This document shows positions 21,581 through 33,559 of a stretch of DNA of 64,000 nucleotides, piece after piece. How positions within the stretch are numbered: position 1 is the first letter of the stretch; each line of letters starts with the position of its first letter. Location of the stretch: assembly GCA_028583605.1 (NCBI GenBank), contig CM053326.1:7448587-7512586 (forward strand), written 5' to 3'. Both the position numbers and the translations under genes were made by a program. Source of the DNA: Dastarcus helophoroides. Its lineage: Eukaryota > Arthropoda > Insecta > Coleoptera > Bothrideridae. A model generated the notes under the pieces. The model had not been told where the DNA came from. It did no database searches and saw only the letters and a program-made list of their open reading frames with translations.

Positions 21581-23210
21581 CATAGAGAAATTAAGAAAGA
21601 GTATGAACTACGTGCAATTCTATGGATAGCGTACGCCCCTCGTGGTTAACGGAACTATTACTTTAAAAACAGAACACTGTAACACGAACAACGCAAAAAA
21701 CAGTATTATCGACAAAATTTCCCACCTTTTTTCAAATATTTAATGTATCTTAGAATTTTAAATTTAAAAAGAAGATTTTTACCACGTAATTGGCATTAAT
21801 TACACAACTTTTGCGTAATTATCACCATTTATTAATGTGGCAAAATGATCTTTTAAACTTAATTAAAAAAACCACAAGGTTAGTTCAGTTCTTTAAGAAA
21901 TTACATTAAAATTTGTAATTTGTGATGCACAGACACTATAAAATATAAATTTTAATGCAATATTTTAGACCTAATATCAGTATAATTTATATTTCCATGT
22001 AAAAGGGTTAAAATAAGAAAAATTTATGTTCCCAGAGTTTTTATTTACAAAATATAAACAACAATAATAAAGTAATTATGAAGTAGATCCGTTTTTTAGA
22101 AAAAGTCAACAAAACTAAAATTAATTATGAAGTACATTAACACAAAAATATATCAGCACCCCTGGCTTCTGAAACAAAGAGAAAATATTTTAGTTTAACG
22201 AATAAATATAAACAAAAAATGACGAACAACACAACACGAACCCTATGAAAAAAAAAATTAACATAATGCTCATGCTCGTAATGATTTACATGCTTTGTCT
22301 TAAGAAAACCAATGTTAATGATGGTATTATTTCTAAATTGGAATTTAATACATGAATTCAACGGCACAATTATTTGTTTGTTCTTCTGTTTAAATTATTT
22401 TAATATAATAGAAGCTGTAGATTGTAGACTGATTTATTTTTGCAATAGCTAATGCGTCCTATAAACTTAAAATATCTTGCTTTTGAAATGTCATTGATAC
22501 ATTACGAAGTACAAGTGTTTTCTGTGAGCAACACCGAATCTAACTCAAAATTTGGAAAAATTAGTCAGTTTTGCATGTTCACCACAGCATAGGTTTTGGT
22601 TTGATGGAAATTTTAAAAGATACTTACTTGTTTGCGTCCAAGTTGATGTTATGTAGGTTGTTACAAGTAGGTATGCAACAGTTTACTCGAGTTATGGGGT
22701 GTCATCTCATACTTTTGTAACTTCTAAAATTTGAAAGTACGCTTATTCGAGTTGAGCAGAAAATGAATTTTATAGCAAATAATACGTAAGACAGTGTGAA
22801 ACAACGCGATCGTTGATGCAACAAATTCAGTTCACACACACAACTTCAATTCCATATTGTTGATTAGTTACTTTTCTCCAATATGCTTATAATAAACGTC
22901 AACAATTATTTTACTGCACTAAAACCACGACTTAAATTTGTATAGTAAATTGTAAACAATAAAAAATATACGTCAACTGCCATATTTTAGAGCAAGTGAG
23001 AAGGAGAGAGAAAAAGAGGGAGAGGAAAGCTATTTTGTATCCTTTAAACCCAATCTCTCGGCGCTAAAAACACACTTCTTCTTTTTTCTCTTTACTAAAT
23101 GGTCTTTTCCTGTCTCTGGATTTTGAGGATTTGAGGACAAACCATAGATCTAAAATTCTAACGTAAATATGAACAATAGAGAAACTAAGTTATACTCTGT
23201 ATAGTCTCTG
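21581..23210 (-). mobile_element. internally deleted P element (~1.63 kb, no transposase)
   Basis: The plus-strand start CATAGAGAAATTAAGAAAGA is the inverted right terminus of the P element at 35556. Homology runs for about 800 bp, matching 34.55-35.56 kb in reverse and including the CAGAAGC...GTGCTGATATATTTTTGTGT block. The other side (about 23070-23118 and 23197-23210, ending CTGTATAGTCTCTG) is the inverted left terminus, interrupted by about 80 bp of extra sequence. The transposase is absent. I found no matching 8-bp duplication, so the junctions may be rearranged. Confidence 0.65.
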
Positions 23211-24200
23211 TATAATCTTTTTCAGATGAATTCTCCATAACAGTAGGATGTGGACTTCTAATTTTGTTGTGTCAACAAGGAAAACTAGTAATACTTGGAC
23301 ATGGTCGTGTGGCAGCGCTGTGACATTTCTTAATGGTATTCTATGTTCCCAAAAATCCAAACCAAACAATATATATGTTTTGTGATCCAAACTTAAATAT
23401 CATTAAATATTTTGATTTGTTGTCGGTTGTTTTAAGAGTGATTATTTTGCATTTGTTGTCAATTTCTGCTGAACATTTTTAAATTGTAAGTAATAGTAAT
23501 AAAAATAATATGGAAAATATTGCTTCCGATTATTTCTGCCAAAGAACCCCTGAAATATAGGCTAGGGATGTCGATTCCTTTTTAAAATAATCGATTTTTG
23601 GATCGATTCGAATCGTGAGCAAAAGTATCGATTCCCGATAAAATTGGGTGCTGACAGATTAATCGCCTTGGTGAAATTATTAAACATTTCTAATAAAAGA
23701 AAAATTGAATGATAATAATGAATTGGCGTAATTTAATTTTGAAAGTTTTTTCTTGGATTTTAAACACTAATATTTATATTTTAATTATTTGTTCCTAATT
23801 AGAAAAATCCTATACATATTTATTTTCGGCTTTGTTTTTTATTTATGTATTTTTGGTTTTTTACGAAGCTGTAGAAAGGGCATCCATTTATATAAATATA
23901 TTTACAAAAATAAGGTTTAAACTGGAAATCAAAGTGGAAATTTCCACTTTATTCTCCAAATTTCGACTTGTTTTGAGGAAATGTCATATATTAGGTCGAA
24001 GTTTCGGCCTTAATCTCGAAATTTCAAATTTTTTTTCACGAAATTTAAAGAAAAGTCCACGTTTCTTATTCTATGATTTGAAGTTATTTGAAGTTAAGCA
24101 GATGACAGTTAAGCCCCAACAACCCATAGAATGTAAGACTACATTCTAAGCACCAACTCTATTACAATTTAATATTGACACTTAGCAGTAGGATACGTTC
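23211..24200. other. AT-rich intergenic sequence
   Basis: No gene seen. At 23565-23660 a GGGATGTCGATTCC stretch with repeated ATCGAT words resembles the reverse complement of 35700-35850, a possible old dispersed repeat pair. Confidence 0.4.
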
Positions 24201-27200
24201 AGTAAATTCAATTTTTTATTACCCAAAATTTCGACTTTCTCTTGACATTTCAAGGTGAAAATAGAATTTTCGAGAAAAAATTCGAAATTTCGAGTTCAAA
24301 GTCCACATTTTACAAAAGCGTAGAAAGGCATTGATTAAAAAAAATTATATTTTGAAATTTCGACATTTTACAAAGGCGCAAAAAAGACATTGATTCAAAA
24401 AAATATTTTAAGAGATTTTGACTTTTTTCTCGAAATGTCGATTTTTTTCGAAATTATGGCTTTTTTTCTCGAAATTTCGACTTTAATCTCGAAATTTCGG
24501 ATTTAAACTCGAAATTTCGGCTTTAAACCCGAAATTTCGACTTTACACTTAAAATTTCGACTCTTTTCTCGAAAATTCGATTTTTTTCTTGAAATTTCTA
24601 CTTTTTTTCTAAAATTCTGAGATTAATCTCGAAATTTCGACTTTGATATCGAATTTTTTCTCTAAATTTCGAGAATAAGTCGCTTTATAATAAGCAAATC
24701 TATGGTTAAATTAGGCAGACGACAGTTACGTCTCACCACTCCCCTTACCCAACAATCTTGACAGTTGGTAGTAGGGTGCGACCAATAATTGCTACTTTTA
24801 ATTAGCAAATTTGGGTTTTTTTCTTAGAATTTTCGACATTAAAGTTGAAATTCCGAAAAAAAAGAGTCGACATTTCGAGTTCTAAATCGAAATTTCGTGG
24901 TTAAGATGAAAATTTCGAGAAAAAAGTCGGAATTTGAGAAAAAGGCGAAACTTCGACCTTATGAGCTCGAAATTTCAAGAAGAAGAGTCGAAATTTGAGA
25001 AAAACGTAAGTCGAAATTTCGAGAAAAAAGTAAAAATTTGAAAAAAGGCGAAATTTGTAAAAAAACGTCGAAATTTCGAGAAAAAATCGAAATTTGATAA
25101 AAAGTGGAGATTTCGAGAGAAAAAAGTGGAAATTTTGAGAAAAAAAAGTTGAAATTTCGAAAAAACAGTCGAAATTTTGACTTTAAAGTCGAAATTTCCA
25201 GAAAAATGTCGAAATATCTATATTAAAGTCAAAATTTCGAGAGAAAAGTTGAAATTTGAGAAAAAAAAAGAAATTTCCCGAAAAAGGTCGAAATCTCGAG
25301 AAAAAAGTCAAAATTTTGAGAAAAGAAATCGAAATTTCTAAAAATAACATGTTTTTTAATCGATGTCCTATCTACGCCTTGTAACATTTCGAAAAAGTTG
25401 AAATTTTCAGAACAAAGTCAAAATAATTTTCAGAAAAAAGTCGAAATTTAAGAAACACGTCGAAATTTTGAGAAAAAAGGTCGAAATGTTGAGTTTAAAG
25501 TCGAAATTTCGAGAAAAATGTCGAAATTTCGATACTAAAGTTAAAATTTCGAGAAAAAAGTCGAAATTTGAGAAAAAATTCGAAATTTCCACAAAAAAGA
25601 CGAAATTTCGGAATATTTCGAGAAAAAACTCGAAATTTCGAGAAAAAAAGTCGAAAATTCGAGAAAAAATCGAAATTTGATAAAAAGTGGAGATTTCGAG
25701 AAAAAGTGGAAATTTTGAGAAAAAAAAGTTGAAATTTCGAAAAAACAGTGAAATTTTGACTTTAAAGTCGAAATTTCCAGAAAAATGTCGAAATATCTAT
25801 ATTAAAGTCAAAATTTCGAGAGAAAAGTTGAAATTTGAGAAAAAAAAACGAAATTTCGCGAAAAAGGTTGAAATCTCGAGAAAAAAGTCAAAATTTTGAG
25901 AAAAGAAATCAAAATTCCTAAAAATAACATATTTTTTAACCGATGTCCTATCTACGCCTTGTAACATTTCGAAAAAGTTGAAATTTTCAGAACAAAGTCG
26001 AAATAATTTTCAGAAAAAAGTCGAATTTTGAGAAAAAAGTCGAAATTTAAGAAACACGTCGAAATTTTGAGAAAAAAAGTCGAAATGTTGAGTTTTAAGT
26101 CGAAATTTCGAGAAAAATGTCGAAATTTCGATACTAAGGTCAAAATTTCGAGAAAAAAGTCGAAATTTGAGAAAAACTTCGAAATTTCGACAAAAAAGAC
26201 GAAATTTCGGAATATTTCGAGAAAAAAGTCGAGATTTCGAGAAAAAAAGTCGAAAATTCGAGAAAAAATCGAAATTTGATAAAAAGTGGAGATTTCGAGA
26301 AAAAAGTGGAAATTTTGAGAAAAAAAAGTTGAAATTTCGAAAAAACAGTCGAAATTTTGACTTAAAGTCGAAATTTCCAGAAAAATGTCGAAATATCTAT
26401 ATTAAAGTCAAAATTTCGAGAGAAAAGTTGAAATTTAAGAAAAAAAAAACGAAATTTCGCGAAAAAGGTCGAAATCTCGAGAAAAAAGTCAACATTTTGA
26501 GAAAAGAATCGATGTCCTATCTACGCCTTGTAACATTTCGAAAAAGTTGAAATTTTTAGGACAAAGTCGAAATAATTTTCAGAAAAAAGTCGAATTTTGA
26601 GAAAAAAGTCAAAATTTAAGAAACACGTCGAAATTTTGAGAAAAAAAAGTCGAAATGTTGAGTTTAAAGTCGAAATTTCGAGAAAAATGTCGAAATTTCG
26701 ATACTAAGGTCAAAATTTCGAGAAAAAAGTCGAAATTTGAGAAAAACTTCGAAATTTCGACAAAAAAGACGGAATTTCGGAATATTTCGAGAAAAAAGTC
26801 GAGATTTCGAAAAAAAAAGTCGAAATTTCGAGAAAAAAATCGAAATTTGCAAGAAAAGTCGAAATTTCGAGAAAAACAAAATTTCGATATTAAGGTCAAA
26901 ACTGAGGTCGAGAAAAAAGTCGGAGTTTGAGAAACAAAAAACGAAGTTTCGAGTAAAAATTTCGAAATTTCGAGAAAAAATCGAAATTTGAGAAAAAAGT
27001 CAAAATTTCGAGAAAAAAGTCGAAGTTTTCAGAAAAAAAGTCGAAATTTGAGAAAAAAATCGAAATTTCGAGAAGAAAGTCGAAATTTCGAGCATAAAAG
27101 CGAAATTTGAAAAAAAAAGTCGAAATTTCTAAAAATAGCATTTTTTTAAATCGATTTTCTTTCTGTGCCTTTGTAACATTTCGAAAAAGTTCAAATTTTC

Positions 27201-27545
27201 AGAAAAAGTCGAAATGTCCAGAAAAAATTCGAAATTTTTAGAAAAGAGTCGAAATTTGAGAAAAAAGTCAAAACTTGAAATAAAAGTCGAAGTTTGAAAA
27301 AAGAGGTCGACATTTTTAAAATAACATTTTTTTTTAAATCGATGTCCTTTCTACGCCTTGGTAACATTTCGTTAAATTTCGATTAAAAAATTGAAATTTC
27401 TACTTTTTTTTTTTAGAAATTTCGCCTCTAAACTCCTAATTTCGACTTTTTTTTTTTTCGAAATTTTGATATTAAAGTCGACTATTTTGACTTTAATCTC
27501 GGGATTTAGAGGAGAAAAAGTCAACATTCCGTGATATTTTTTTTC
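24200..27545 (+). repeat. TCGAAATTTCGAGAAAAA satellite with higher-order units
   Basis: The array is built from ~20-bp words of AAAGTCGAAATTTCGAGAAA type. A landmark, CGATGTCCTATCTACGCCTT, occurs at 25361, 25941 and 26509, so higher-order units of about 580 and 568 bp are tandemly arranged. More diverged landmark copies lie near 27340 and 27550. The first kilobase is in the opposite (T-rich) orientation. The many lysine/phenylalanine-rich ORFs here are translations of the satellite. Confidence 0.85.
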
Positions 27546-27869
27546 AAATTGATGTCCTTTCTACGCTCTTGTAATTTTTACTTTCAAAAAAAGTAAATAA
27601 ACTTTTGTCAAGTTTTGTAGTGTAATTTATTAATACGCGTGTAACGTTTTCAACCACTAAATTAAAGTTTTTAAGACCGGTAACAGGTAATAAAATAAGG
27701 TAGAGTAATTTTTGTGAATATATGGTAATTTTAACTGCGTATGTACGGAATTTTACCTTCAAATATATGGCAACACTGCACCACAGTTATCTTTTCTATT
27801 CAGTCAACGACATAATGCACAAAACATATATATTAAGAAGACAGGGTACATAGAATTATACCACAACAC
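27546..27869. other. AT-rich spacer, no gene seen
   Basis: Sequence between the satellite and the MITE. No feature supported. Confidence 0.4.
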
Positions 27870-27877
27870 GTTGACAG

Positions 27878-28576
27878 CAGTGTTGCCAACCCGAAAATAT
27901 CTATTTCTGTCACGCCGAACAAAAAATCCTGCTATTTGTGCGCAAAACCTGCTACCCACTCTTGAATCTTTTATAAACAAAGTTGTTACACATATGGTAC
28001 GCACGACGGATCTTCTCCCGTACGACACAACAATAGTTGTTTGATTAGCAACGGAAAGAAGTTCATTGTCGATCAAGTAAGACATTTGTTTGTCTGGATT
28101 TGCAGAATGAAACTAACTGCTTAACAAAAATAAAATATATTTTGTGAAATGCCAAATCAATATTAGAACTATTCACCTTCTTTAGGTTGGCATTGCATTG
28201 TTCTATGTTTGCTAAAAATGTCAAATGTCAATCAATAATAATTTTTAATAAAACAGTCAGTCATGCAGTAAGAAGTTTCTCTATGCAATATATTAAAAGA
28301 ATCCAGCATCCTGCCTAAAAGCTATTCCACTCATCAAAATTATCAACATATAATTTATAGCTTAAGAGAAAAGAACTGCACTACGTTATTTGGGTTTATG
28401 TTGATTGTACAGGTACTGAAATATTCAAATTAGATATACATGCATATTATGTCCGAATTAGAGATTTTAGCAAAATCCCGTTACAATCTGTCTAATTTAA
28501 AAAACCTTCCGGCTACATGCTACGAGCATCAAAATTCTGCTACTGTAGCAGAATTCTGCTACGGTTGGCAACACTG
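27878..28576. mobile_element. hAT-type non-autonomous transposon (699 bp)
   Basis: The ends CAGTGTTGCCAAC and GTTGGCAACACTG are exact inverted repeats. They are flanked by an 8-bp duplication, GTTGACAG, at 27870-27877 and 28577-28584. The duplication fits the hAT preference nTnnnnAn. The interior has no transposase. A perfect hairpin (ATTCTGCTAC TGTAGCAGAAT region, 28534-28560) lies near the right end. A lone CAGTGTTGCCAA also occurs at 34468. Confidence 0.8.
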
Positions 28577-28584
28577 GTTGACAG

Positions 28585-30164
28585 GAACGGGTAGTATGTA
28601 TATGTATGTAAATATATGCACATACGTCAATCTTCTTCTTCCTTTATTTGATGAAGGACTTTCTCAATTTATATTTGCCCAGACATTCACTATTATTAAT
28701 AGATTGTCGAAATAAAATTCGATTTCTGAATTATTCATTTATTTTCCAAACCAAGCAATATTACATTTTAAATGACAATATGTGGCTAAACTTTACAATA
28801 AATTTACATAATAACAAAATATTTGAATACAATGTTGTCATAAATAATAAGAAAATAAAAAATCACCAAAAGCGTACATTGTTACATAAATTTTTCATTG
28901 CAGAAAGATCAGCCCTTGTATTTTTCATTTTAAATCTGTTTTGAAACTTTAGAAGTAACATTGCGATGAATTTGGTACATTTTTGATTCTTGTACAGTCA
29001 AATTCTGCCTCAGATTTACCAATTTGATAACAACATTCTTGTTTGACTTTTCGAGAGAAAAGAAAATTGATTAATATGAGACATTTTTGAGCAGTTTGTG
29101 CCTTTTTGTAAGTAATTATGATCTAATACTATATTCCTCGCAACGTTGCTTCCATTTAGACTAATAACAGCTTCAATTCAGATAGGTCCAAAACTCGAAG
29201 TTGAAAGTACATTTAAGTCATTTTGATTTGCCTGTTTAGGCATACGAGAGGCTTTAAAATTTTCTGACAACTATTTAAATAATCTGATTCATCAAAATAG
29301 TCATCACAGCTACTATAATTTTTACAAGAAAAATCGGAGAAACCAGAAGACCCGAAACAGTACCTTGACCGTGAAGTTTTATTTTTATAATCATCACTAA
29401 TGATATAAGTATAACATGCATTCTTATAGGAAGGGTATTTGCATGAATAATTTATCTTACCGATAGTAGATGAAACTGTTATTAAGTTGGATAAAATTGA
29501 AAATAACCAAGTGATCTATAAAATCAGATTTCCAATTGGCAAATGTAAACTTAACGCTATAAGAAAAAGCAATCACCCATCGATATATGCTACACAAACC
29601 TATTGCCACCTAAAACAAAGTAAAAAATTGGAGAGAAGTTGTGATTACGGTAAAGTAAACGTACCTGTAACATATCTTCGTTAGAGTCGAACTTCCTATC
29701 CATAAAATGAACTCGTTTTAAACATAAAAAGCTAAAAGTCTAAAAAATAACATAACCCATCAAAGTATAATAAGGCATAGTTGGTGGCTGCTTTATTAAT
29801 TCACTCTAAAAGTAACAGAAGGTGATATAAATAACCACACGACAATATGCATCAGCATAAAACCGCGATAAGTATATAAAAAATAAAACCGCGTAAACGA
29901 AACCCTAAAATAACAGAAATTAATGAAGTTGACATTTTTGACATTATTTGCATTATCATTTATCTCAGACATGCCCATCACTTTGTAATTATATGCTTCA
30001 ATAAGCGCATCAAAAATATATTCTGTCTAACTTGATTATGAAGACAAATTGTATAATACTCTTTCTTTTTAATTGTTTTGCAGCGTCACCACCGGGGCGG
30101 AGGTGAACTACTAGTTGAAGTTGACGTGTGCCAAGGTCATGTATTAAATTTCACCTCCATGACA
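28585..30164. other. intergenic sequence, no gene seen
   Basis: Small ORFs (28648-28944, 29487-29684) have no recognisable domain. No repeat boundary or RNA gene was identified. Confidence 0.45.
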
Positions 30165-30711
30165 TAGTGAATCAGAGACTATACAGGAAAAGACCATTTA
30201 GTAAATAGAAGAAAGAAGAAGTGTGTTTGTGGCGCCCCGATGTGCGGAAGAATGAACTAATATAGCATTCCCTCTCACTTCACGACACTAGAACTAATAG
30301 TATGATGCTCTCACTCCCTTTGTAATACAACGCAACACGATTGACGCAGATTCGTTATTCCTTTGTTTACTTTATAAATGGACGCCGGTTGTTTGTTCCC
30401 GTAAGATAATTAACGTTTAAAAACGTATTTCAGGTAAGTAACTAATAAGCAATATAAAACTGAAGTAAAACTCGAGTTCATTATCAATCATGTATTTACA
30501 ATACGTGGAATCAGTCATTAACTGAGCTGAATTTGTTGTTTGAAATTGTTTGTTTAAGACCATTTCAAATAACTTTAAATGTAGAATTTAATTTTTTAAT
30601 GCGTTTCTAGGTAAGTGAATTAACAATTTTAAATAATAACATCAAAAATTGTGAGAATGACATCCCTCAAGCCTACTAACGCTTGTTGCATACCAAATTG
30701 CAACAATATAT

Positions 30712-33270
30712 ATGAACTTGGAAATAAACAAAAGGGTAAGCATTTTTTTTAAATTTCCATCAAGCGAAAATCTGTGCTCCTCCTGGATAAATAAAATAAA
30801 AGAACATTTTCCAAATTTTGAGTATAGTTATTTTAGACGAATTTGTGAGGACCACTTTCAATTAAAGGATTTTACGAGTACATTAAATATAAGATTAAAT
30901 AAATTTGCTGTTCCAAATTTGGCTTTGAGCGCTTCCGAAAATAATGTTACTCTTAACGAGAATATATCTTCAGATGTTATAGTATCAGCAAAAAGAAAAT
31001 TAAATTTTGATAACTCATTAACTTTCCAGGAAGCCCCAGCTTGCAATACGTCAATTAATGTAGTAGTGTCTAGTAGTGGTGGTTTGTTGGCTAGTATTGG
31101 TGTTACTCGCAGCAACCAATTGACACCTCGTAAGAAATATCTGTATGATATTTCAAAATTTCAAAAACAGCAAATTTTAAACCTAAAAGGACGTATTAGA
31201 AAGTCCAAAAATAAATTGCAAACTGCAGCTTCTATATCTTCTACAAAATTATTCAGACAACTTGAACAAGGTTTAAGTAATTGTGGTGTTCAATTTATTA
31301 AATCTCAATTTAGAAATTGTTCCTTAAAATTGCATGGTCAACGTTGGTCTCCTCAAGACAAAGCATTTGCGTTAGCATTTTATAAACGTGGTCCCCGGAG
31401 CTACAGATTTTTGCAAAGATGTTTAAAATTGCCAAGTATTTCTACTCTGCAATCGGTTCTTCGATCTGTGAATTTTGATACTGGAATTAATCAGCATGTT
31501 TTTAAAAAATTAAAGCAAAGGGTAAAGAAAATGAAATCCTTAGATAAATTTTGTTGTTTAATGTTCGATGAGATGTCTTTATCATATGATTTAAATTATG
31601 ACCATACCTTGCGTAAAGTAATTGGCTATGTTGATCTAGGTAAATCGATACGTTTTAATGAAATGGCTAACCATGCTTTAGTTTTTATGATTTCAGGATT
31701 AAGGAAAAAATGGAAGCAACCATTAGCCTATTACTTTACTAAAGATCAAATAAAAACATCTCATTTAAAAGTCATTTTAAAGGAAATTATTAAAGAATTA
31801 CAAAATATAGGTCTTAAAGTTGTATGTTGTGTATCAGATCAAGGAACTACAAATGCAGCTGCTTTTAAGCAATTAATAGAGGAATGTCATACTGACAAAT
31901 CAGACACTTTTTTTATGGTAAACCATCAAAAAATTGTAGTACTGCATGATATCCCACATCTTTTAAAAAATACAAGAAATGCTTTAAAAAATTATAACAT
32001 TCAATTTGAGGATGGTAAGATTGCCCAGTGGGACCACATACTTCAGAGTTATGAAATTGATAGTAAAAGTAGATTCCAAATGTTACATAAAACCAAAAGG
32101 GAATATTTGGATCTTCCTGACTCACACTTAAAAATGAAACTTTCCATTGCTGCTAAAACTTTGAGTCATACAGTGGCAGCTACACTGGAAGCTTTTGCAT
32201 CGCATTCTATTATTTCTTCCAATGCTGCCCACACTGCAGAATTTGTTAAAGACATTGATTTACTATTTGATTCTTTAAACGCGACACCTTTTCGAAATGA
32301 AGGAAAGAAATTAAGGCATAGTGTTAGTAAGAAGAGTAAACATGTTACTTTTTGGCATTCTATGTTGAATAAAATTGAATCTTGGAAATTTTTAGATCGA
32401 ACAACAGGATCTGCATCAAGGGCTCCAAGGTGCAAAGCAGGTTGGATTCAAACGATTAAAGGAGTTTTGATGGTATGGAGTATTTGTGAAAAAGCAGGGT
32501 TTCAGTACTTGCAAACTCGAGATTTAAATCAAGATCCACTTGAAAATCTTTTTAGTATAATAAGGCAGCATGGAAGAGCACATACAAATCCATCACCTTT
32601 TCAGTTTATTAGTGCTCTTAAAACTAGTATTTTGAATGGGCTTATTATACCACGAAGTTATGGAAAGAATTGCGAGGATGATGACTTTGATCTTTTAGAA
32701 GATCTAACTGATTTTCTCTCAGATACTTCCCCATCTATCACTCCAATTGAAATGTTGTCAGAAGATAATGATAACCTGAAAAAGTCCTTGATGCAAGTTC
32801 TGCCTCCTCGGGATTTGGCTATTGTTGACAAGGAAGCGCTGACATATGTGGGGGGCTTTTTTACCAAAAAAGTTTTAGATTTCACTTGCGAAGACTGCAG
32901 CAAATCTCTTTTAAGTGAGAATATTTTAGAACATCACTTATTTACCATGTTTAAAGAGTTTGATGATCAAAAACGCCTTAAGTATGTATCTGAGCAATTG
33001 TGTTTTTATATTGCTCACATACATGACTTAATACTAACAGCTTTGAAATATCATGGTCATGAATTCGATATTTATAAAAAGCTTCAGTTGTATTTATCTT
33101 CTAATGTTAATTTTGATTGGTATTTATGTTCAGTTCATAAGAATTTTATAAAAGAGTTGCTTATTTCAAGTATGATGAAAATTATGGTTAAAAAATTTTT
33201 TAAAGACTTTAAAATGAACAAAGGAGATGTAAGACGAAACAAAAAAATAATGAAATTTTTACATAAATAA
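30712..33270 (+). CDS. P-element-type transposase with N-terminal THAP domain
   Basis: This 852-codon uninterrupted ORF encodes a cut-and-paste transposase. The N-terminal ~70 residues are the second half of a THAP zinc finger: FFKFPSS, W-I-N-K-I, CEDHF at about 45-49 and AVPNLAL. The first two zinc-binding cysteines (ACCIPNC) are encoded just upstream from an ATG at 30657, but in another frame. A run of eight T at 30743-30750 separates the two frames, so a one-base slip in this run or a sequencing error breaks the domain. A coiled-coil-like basic segment follows (about 150-180). The RNase H-like fold has candidate catalytic D286 (MFDEMSL), D376 (SDQGTTN) and E611 (QDPLENLFSIIR). Length is in the range of P transposase and THAP9. 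A possible 5'-UTR intron spans 30434-30610 (CAG|GTAAGT to TTTCTAG). Confidence 0.88.
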   Translation: MNLEINKRVSIFFKFPSSENLCSSWINKIKEHFPNFEYSYFRRICEDHFQLKDFTSTLNIRLNKFAVPNLALSASENNVTLNENISSDVIVSAKRKLNFDNSLTFQEAPACNTSINVVVSSSGGLLASIGVTRSNQLTPRKKYLYDISKFQKQQILNLKGRIRKSKNKLQTAASISSTKLFRQLEQGLSNCGVQFIKSQFRNCSLKLHGQRWSPQDKAFALAFYKRGPRSYRFLQRCLKLPSISTLQSVLRSVNFDTGINQHVFKKLKQRVKKMKSLDKFCCLMFDEMSLSYDLNYDHTLRKVIGYVDLGKSIRFNEMANHALVFMISGLRKKWKQPLAYYFTKDQIKTSHLKVILKEIIKELQNIGLKVVCCVSDQGTTNAAAFKQLIEECHTDKSDTFFMVNHQKIVVLHDIPHLLKNTRNALKNYNIQFEDGKIAQWDHILQSYEIDSKSRFQMLHKTKREYLDLPDSHLKMKLSIAAKTLSHTVAATLEAFASHSIISSNAAHTAEFVKDIDLLFDSLNATPFRNEGKKLRHSVSKKSKHVTFWHSMLNKIESWKFLDRTTGSASRAPRCKAGWIQTIKGVLMVWSICEKAGFQYLQTRDLNQDPLENLFSIIRQHGRAHTNPSPFQFISALKTSILNGLIIPRSYGKNCEDDDFDLLEDLTDFLSDTSPSITPIEMLSEDNDNLKKSLMQVLPPRDLAIVDKEALTYVGGFFTKKVLDFTCEDCSKSLLSENILEHHLFTMFKEFDDQKRLKYVSEQLCFYIAHIHDLILTALKYHGHEFDIYKKLQLYLSSNVNFDWYLCSVHKNFIKELLISSMMKIMVKKFFKDFKMNKGDVRRNKKIMKFLHK

Positions 33271-33559
33271 CGAATTTATTACTATGTTTTTTATATTATT
33301 TATTGTTCTTTAGTTTAGGATAACTGTTTTGTTTTTGTTAATTTTATGTTATATTTATTTTCTGTTTTATAGTTTTTATGTTGTGTTTTTAAAGTTTATT
33401 TTTTTGAATTCTTTTTTTATGTTTTGTGTATTATTATGTATTATTGCAGGGAAATCAAACCTTCAAATGATTTACGTCTGTCCAACAAACATTTAGAGAG
33501 TTGTTTTCACATGAAAGGTATATCAAAAGTTAAATGTACTTACTATACTGATACCGGAG

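Noticed and set aside
25407..27141. Many overlapping Lys-rich and Phe-rich ORFs on both strands
   Set aside because: They are translations of the TCGAAATTTCGAGAAAA satellite and recur in every frame. No start context or domain.
24200..27545. CRISPR-like regular repeats
   Set aside because: Repeats are contiguous, diverged and have no unique spacers; the context is eukaryotic.
21311..27838. 17-base CAATATATATGTTTTGTG word at 21312, 23366 and (inverted) 27820
   Set aside because: Short AT-rich word without further flanking similarity; chance or old repeat debris.
27804..28085. 93-codon minus-strand ORF
   Set aside because: Crosses the boundary of the hAT-type MITE, so it cannot be an ancestral gene.
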